Under the pieces are notes generated by a model. That model was not told where the DNA came from and did no database searches. It saw nothing but the letters and a program-made list of their open reading frames with translations. From Paenibacillus silvestris (GTDB lineage Bacteria; Bacillota; Bacilli; Paenibacillales; NBRC-103111): DNA of 64,000 nucleotides. Below, one piece after another: positions 62,132-64,000 of this stretch. Position 1 is the stretch's first letter, and each line of letters starts with the position of its first letter. The stretch is from assembly GCF_009882985.1 (NCBI RefSeq), contig NZ_WTUZ01000015.1, forward strand, positions 252,257-316,256, read 5' to 3'. The position numbers were made by a program, and so were the translations under genes.

Positions 62132-63319
62132 GTGCAGGTTAACGACAGCAGGATTCCGCTGAGACATGAAGTACGTCCATTCTTCCAGCCTATACTCTCT
62201 CTTCAGACGCAGGAAATCATCGGCTATGAGACATTGGGAAGGCGAATTAGAGAGGATATTGTCGAAAGCTTGGGGCCTTTTTTCAAAAATCCTGACATTC
62301 CGGAAGATGTGCAGCTTCCCATTGATCGACACTTAAGGGAGCGAGCGATTGAACAGCTTGCCTCTACGCAAGATGAAAGCTTGTTATTTATTAACTTAAA
62401 ACCCTCATGGATCTATCGGACTTATAAGCGCACAGGCGTGCTGCCAACGATTGAACTATTGCGGAAATATGATATAAATCCTGCGCGTATCGTGATTGAA
62501 GTTACCGAAGAGGAATTCACAGGAAAGCTGCAAGAGCTAACTCAAATTGTCGAGTTATATCGGCAATTCGGTTGTATCATTGCGATTGACGATGTAGGCA
62601 GCGGGTTCAGCAATTTCGATCGCATCGCGAGTTTGCAGCCGAAAATATTGAAAATCGATCTTAATATACTGAAAAAAAGCGCGATTCATGCGGGATACAA
62701 AGCCCTGATGCAATCTTTTTCCATCTTGGCGGCTCAAATGGGAGCTTCCCTGCTTGTGGAAGGCATCGAAACGAAGCAAGAACTGCACAGCGCGCTGCAG
62801 GTCGGTGCGAGGTATGTGCAAGGTTACCTCTTTTCGAAAGCAGAGCCGTATTTGCAGCATAAGGATGTTTTTAAACCTATGCTGAAAGAAGAGATGGGCC
62901 TTTTTGGCCAAGGGGAATTTCAGCGGAACAGCCATCTCTCAGCCATTCATCAAAGCCTGGAAGCCCTGAACCAATCGACCATTCGTATTTTGACGGCGGA
63001 AGACGCGGATCAGCTAATTGAACATACGATCACAACCGTAACTGATAATTGTATACGGATCTACATATGTGGGGAAGATGGCTATCAAATCTCATCCAAC
63101 TATATTCGCAAAGAGCATGCTTGGAGCAAAGACGAGAGCTATCGCGGAGCGAACTGGACGTGGCGCCCGTATTTCATCTCCAACATTCTCATGATGAACC
63201 TGCAAAAGCAGGGGATCTTATCACAAATGTATACGGATCTAGATACCTCGCATCAGATTCAGACCTATTCCTGTACGTTGGGAGAGGGGTATTATTTGTT
63301 TCTGGATTTGCTGATATAG
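62132..63319 (+). CDS. EAL-domain protein, YkuI-like
   Basis: About 395 residues from a GTG preceded by GAGGAGGG; similar in size to B. subtilis YkuI (407). EAL domain at about 10-245: the signature reads ETLGRR in place of EALxR, with LLFINLKPSWI, IVIEVTEEEF, IAIDDVGSGFSNFDRI and LLVEGIETKQEL all in place, so most metal and c-di-GMP ligands are kept and phosphodiesterase activity is plausible. The C-terminal 150 residues look like the PAS-like YkuI_C domain (GYQISSNYIRKE, WTWRPYFISNIL). Divergent from the CHASE3 kinase. Confidence 0.85.
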   Translation: MQVNDSRIPLRHEVRPFFQPILSLQTQEIIGYETLGRRIREDIVESLGPFFKNPDIPEDVQLPIDRHLRERAIEQLASTQDESLLFINLKPSWIYRTYKRTGVLPTIELLRKYDINPARIVIEVTEEEFTGKLQELTQIVELYRQFGCIIAIDDVGSGFSNFDRIASLQPKILKIDLNILKKSAIHAGYKALMQSFSILAAQMGASLLVEGIETKQELHSALQVGARYVQGYLFSKAEPYLQHKDVFKPMLKEEMGLFGQGEFQRNSHLSAIHQSLEALNQSTIRILTAEDADQLIEHTITTVTDNCIRIYICGEDGYQISSNYIRKEHAWSKDESYRGANWTWRPYFISNILMMNLQKQGILSQMYTDLDTSHQIQTYSCTLGEGYYLFLDLLI

Positions 63320-63340
63320 GCGAAGGTTGAACACATAGGA

Positions 63341-63390
63341 AAAGGCTGTCCTCGAAGTGGATTTCTCTCTTGGAGGACAGCCTTTTGTTT
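63341..63390 (+). terminator. Terminator of the EAL gene
   Basis: AAAGGCTGTCCTC pairs with GAGGACAGCCTTT, followed by TGTTTT. Confidence 0.88.
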
Positions 63391-63407
63391 TACTTCTTCC
63401 CTTTGTC

Positions 63408-63596
63408 TTCGTTGTATTAAGTACAACTTAAAGACAATTTATGTTTGTTATCTAACAGTTCATTGTAAAGAGTACAATCAATTTGATGTACATGGCTCGA
63501 AAACAGCTCATTTTATAGTAGAACGCTGTACTTTATGCAACATAGAGCTGAATAGAGGAGCATTTGCGGGAATGTGGGTGTACAAAGTGCAACATA
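63408..63596. repeat. Four-arm intergenic element, family C, copy 2
   Basis: Direct arms TTCGTTGTATTAAGTACAAC (63408) and TTCATTGTAAAGAGTACAAT (63459), 51 bp apart; inverted arms end at 63544 and 63596, 52 bp apart. Inner span 86 bp, the same as in the copy at 30081-30270. Followed at once by a hairpin that shares ACCGTCAGGCAT with the hairpin after the other copy. Confidence 0.87.
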
Positions 63597-63641
63597 GAAA
63601 AGACCGTCAGGCATTTTGCATTTTGCCTAGACGGTCTTTTT
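63597..63641 (+). terminator. Terminator attached to family C copy 2
   Basis: AAAAGACCGTC pairs with GACGGTCTTTT, with inner AGGCA/TGCCT, then a T-run. Since the EAL gene already has a terminator at 63341-63390, this hairpin probably travels with the repeat element. Confidence 0.8.
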
Positions 63642-63682
63642 ATGTGGGCATGAGAATGGGAAGCAAGAAAAGACACATAACG

Positions 63683-63703
63683 GGAACTACAGGGCGCTAT
63701 TTT
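63683..63703. repeat. Single family B arm cut off by an insertion sequence
   Basis: GGAACTACAGGGCGCTATTT is a perfect copy of the family B arm, but no second direct arm follows at about 63733. Insertion-sequence DNA seems to begin directly after it. Confidence 0.75.
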
Positions 63704-64000
63704 ACTGACAACGGTCAGACCCCCTAATTCCGGAGAGTTGCTAACGAAAGTAACGATGCCCTTAGAATTCCTTTGTTTCTCTTTTCTTTTCGTTCATGTT
63801 CTTCTTTTAGACGGCTCGAATGTACTTGGCTAGCTGGTCCGGGTGGGCACTTGCCCACTGCATGAATGCTGCAGGGGATCGTTTACCAAGGTTTTGGTGC
63901 ATGCGTCGATTGTTATAGAAGTTTACGTACGTTTCAACGGCGTCGTAAGCTTCCTGGAATGTACCAAAAACCTCTTTTGTTAGTAAATCTCGCTCCAGTG
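63704..64000 (-). mobile_element. IS3-family insertion sequence, right end, cut by the window edge
   Basis: The transposase C-terminus runs off the right edge. The outer end is probably near 63704-63710, where TGACAACGGTCAGACCCC starts with the TG expected of IS3 ends and the family B arm stops. The exact end and the target duplication cannot be seen because the other end is outside the window. Confidence 0.7.
63807..64000 (-). CDS. IS3-family transposase OrfB, C-terminal fragment
   Basis: The last 63 residues of a DDE (rve) transposase. The characteristic end motif YNNRRMHQNLGKRSPAAFM follows an ETYVNFYN helix, and the protein ends YIRAV. The catalytic DD(35)E residues and the start are outside the window, so the state of the gene is unknown. 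Read toward the EAL gene. Confidence 0.88.
   Translation of the reverse strand, partial: LERDLLTKEVFGTFQEAYDAVETYVNFYNNRRMHQNLGKRSPAAFMQWASAHPDQLAKYIRAV

Overview
The window looks like a chromosomal segment of a Paenibacillus-type Gram-positive (Paenibacillaceae, Firmicutes). The support is consistent: strong AGGAGG-type ribosome sites with frequent TTG and GTG starts, YesM/YesN two-component pairs beside sugar ABC importers, a Firmicutes-type class II GalT, BmrC/BmrD, a SigY operon, SLH-anchored surface protein, and U-run intrinsic terminators. I see no rRNA or tRNA gene and no CRISPR array.

Layout. 0.4-8.4 kb (minus strand): a sugar ABC importer (binding lipoprotein, two permeases), its YesM/YesN sensor-regulator pair and a D-galactonate dehydratase. 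8.6-9.6 kb: a small AT-rich accessory patch with a tiny membrane protein and a frameshifted secreted-protein pseudogene. 9.9-13.9 kb (minus): a heterodimeric ABC exporter with a MarR regulator. 14-21.9 kb (plus): MpsC-like protein, a YdeP-type molybdoenzyme with FdhD, an HtrA-like protease with a long repeated C-terminus, VanZ-like and small proteins. 22.6-25.7 kb: pirin, and a BlaI/M56/DUF2231-like regulon. 25.8-30 kb: bmrCD behind a translated leader peptide with tandem terminators. 30.4-38.5 kb: membrane protein, NAD(P)-binding protein, RluF, SLH surface protein, IlvA, and a c-di-GMP-I riboswitch in front of a GGDEF-EAL protein. 38.7-43.5 kb: a BMP-type nucleoside ABC importer. 43.9-48.7 kb: AraC regulator divergent from galK-galE-galT. 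49.2-56.3 kb: oxidoreductase, a C-N hydrolase/GNAT/GNAT cluster, SRPBCC and AraC genes, a SigY-type operon with a visible autoregulatory promoter, and a double-GNAT protein. 56.5-63.3 kb: a divergent UMP kinase paralogue, an MFS protein, a large CHASE3 hybrid kinase and a YkuI-like EAL protein. The right edge cuts through an IS3-family insertion sequence.

The most unusual signal lies between the genes. Eleven intergenic sites carry one of three or four unrelated-looking 20-27 bp 'arm' sequences, always arranged as two direct copies followed by two inverted copies. Arm-to-arm spacing is 50-52 bp, and the span from the second direct arm to the first inverted arm is fixed per family (85 bp, 75 bp, 86 bp). 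Complete elements are 175-190 bp long. Most lie between convergent genes, often next to terminators. I know of no named family with this four-arm geometry and regard it as the best candidate here for something undescribed.

Several regulatory circuits can be read directly: ribosome-coupled attenuation of bmrCD, c-di-GMP control of a c-di-GMP enzyme, two BlaI-type operators joining a membrane-protein gene to the BlaI/M56 pair, 21-bp-spaced AraC sites at gal, a SigY-type autoregulated promoter, and hairpins after two solute-binding-protein genes that would lower expression of the downstream transporter genes. Functions are assigned from motifs and family knowledge only; no database search was run.
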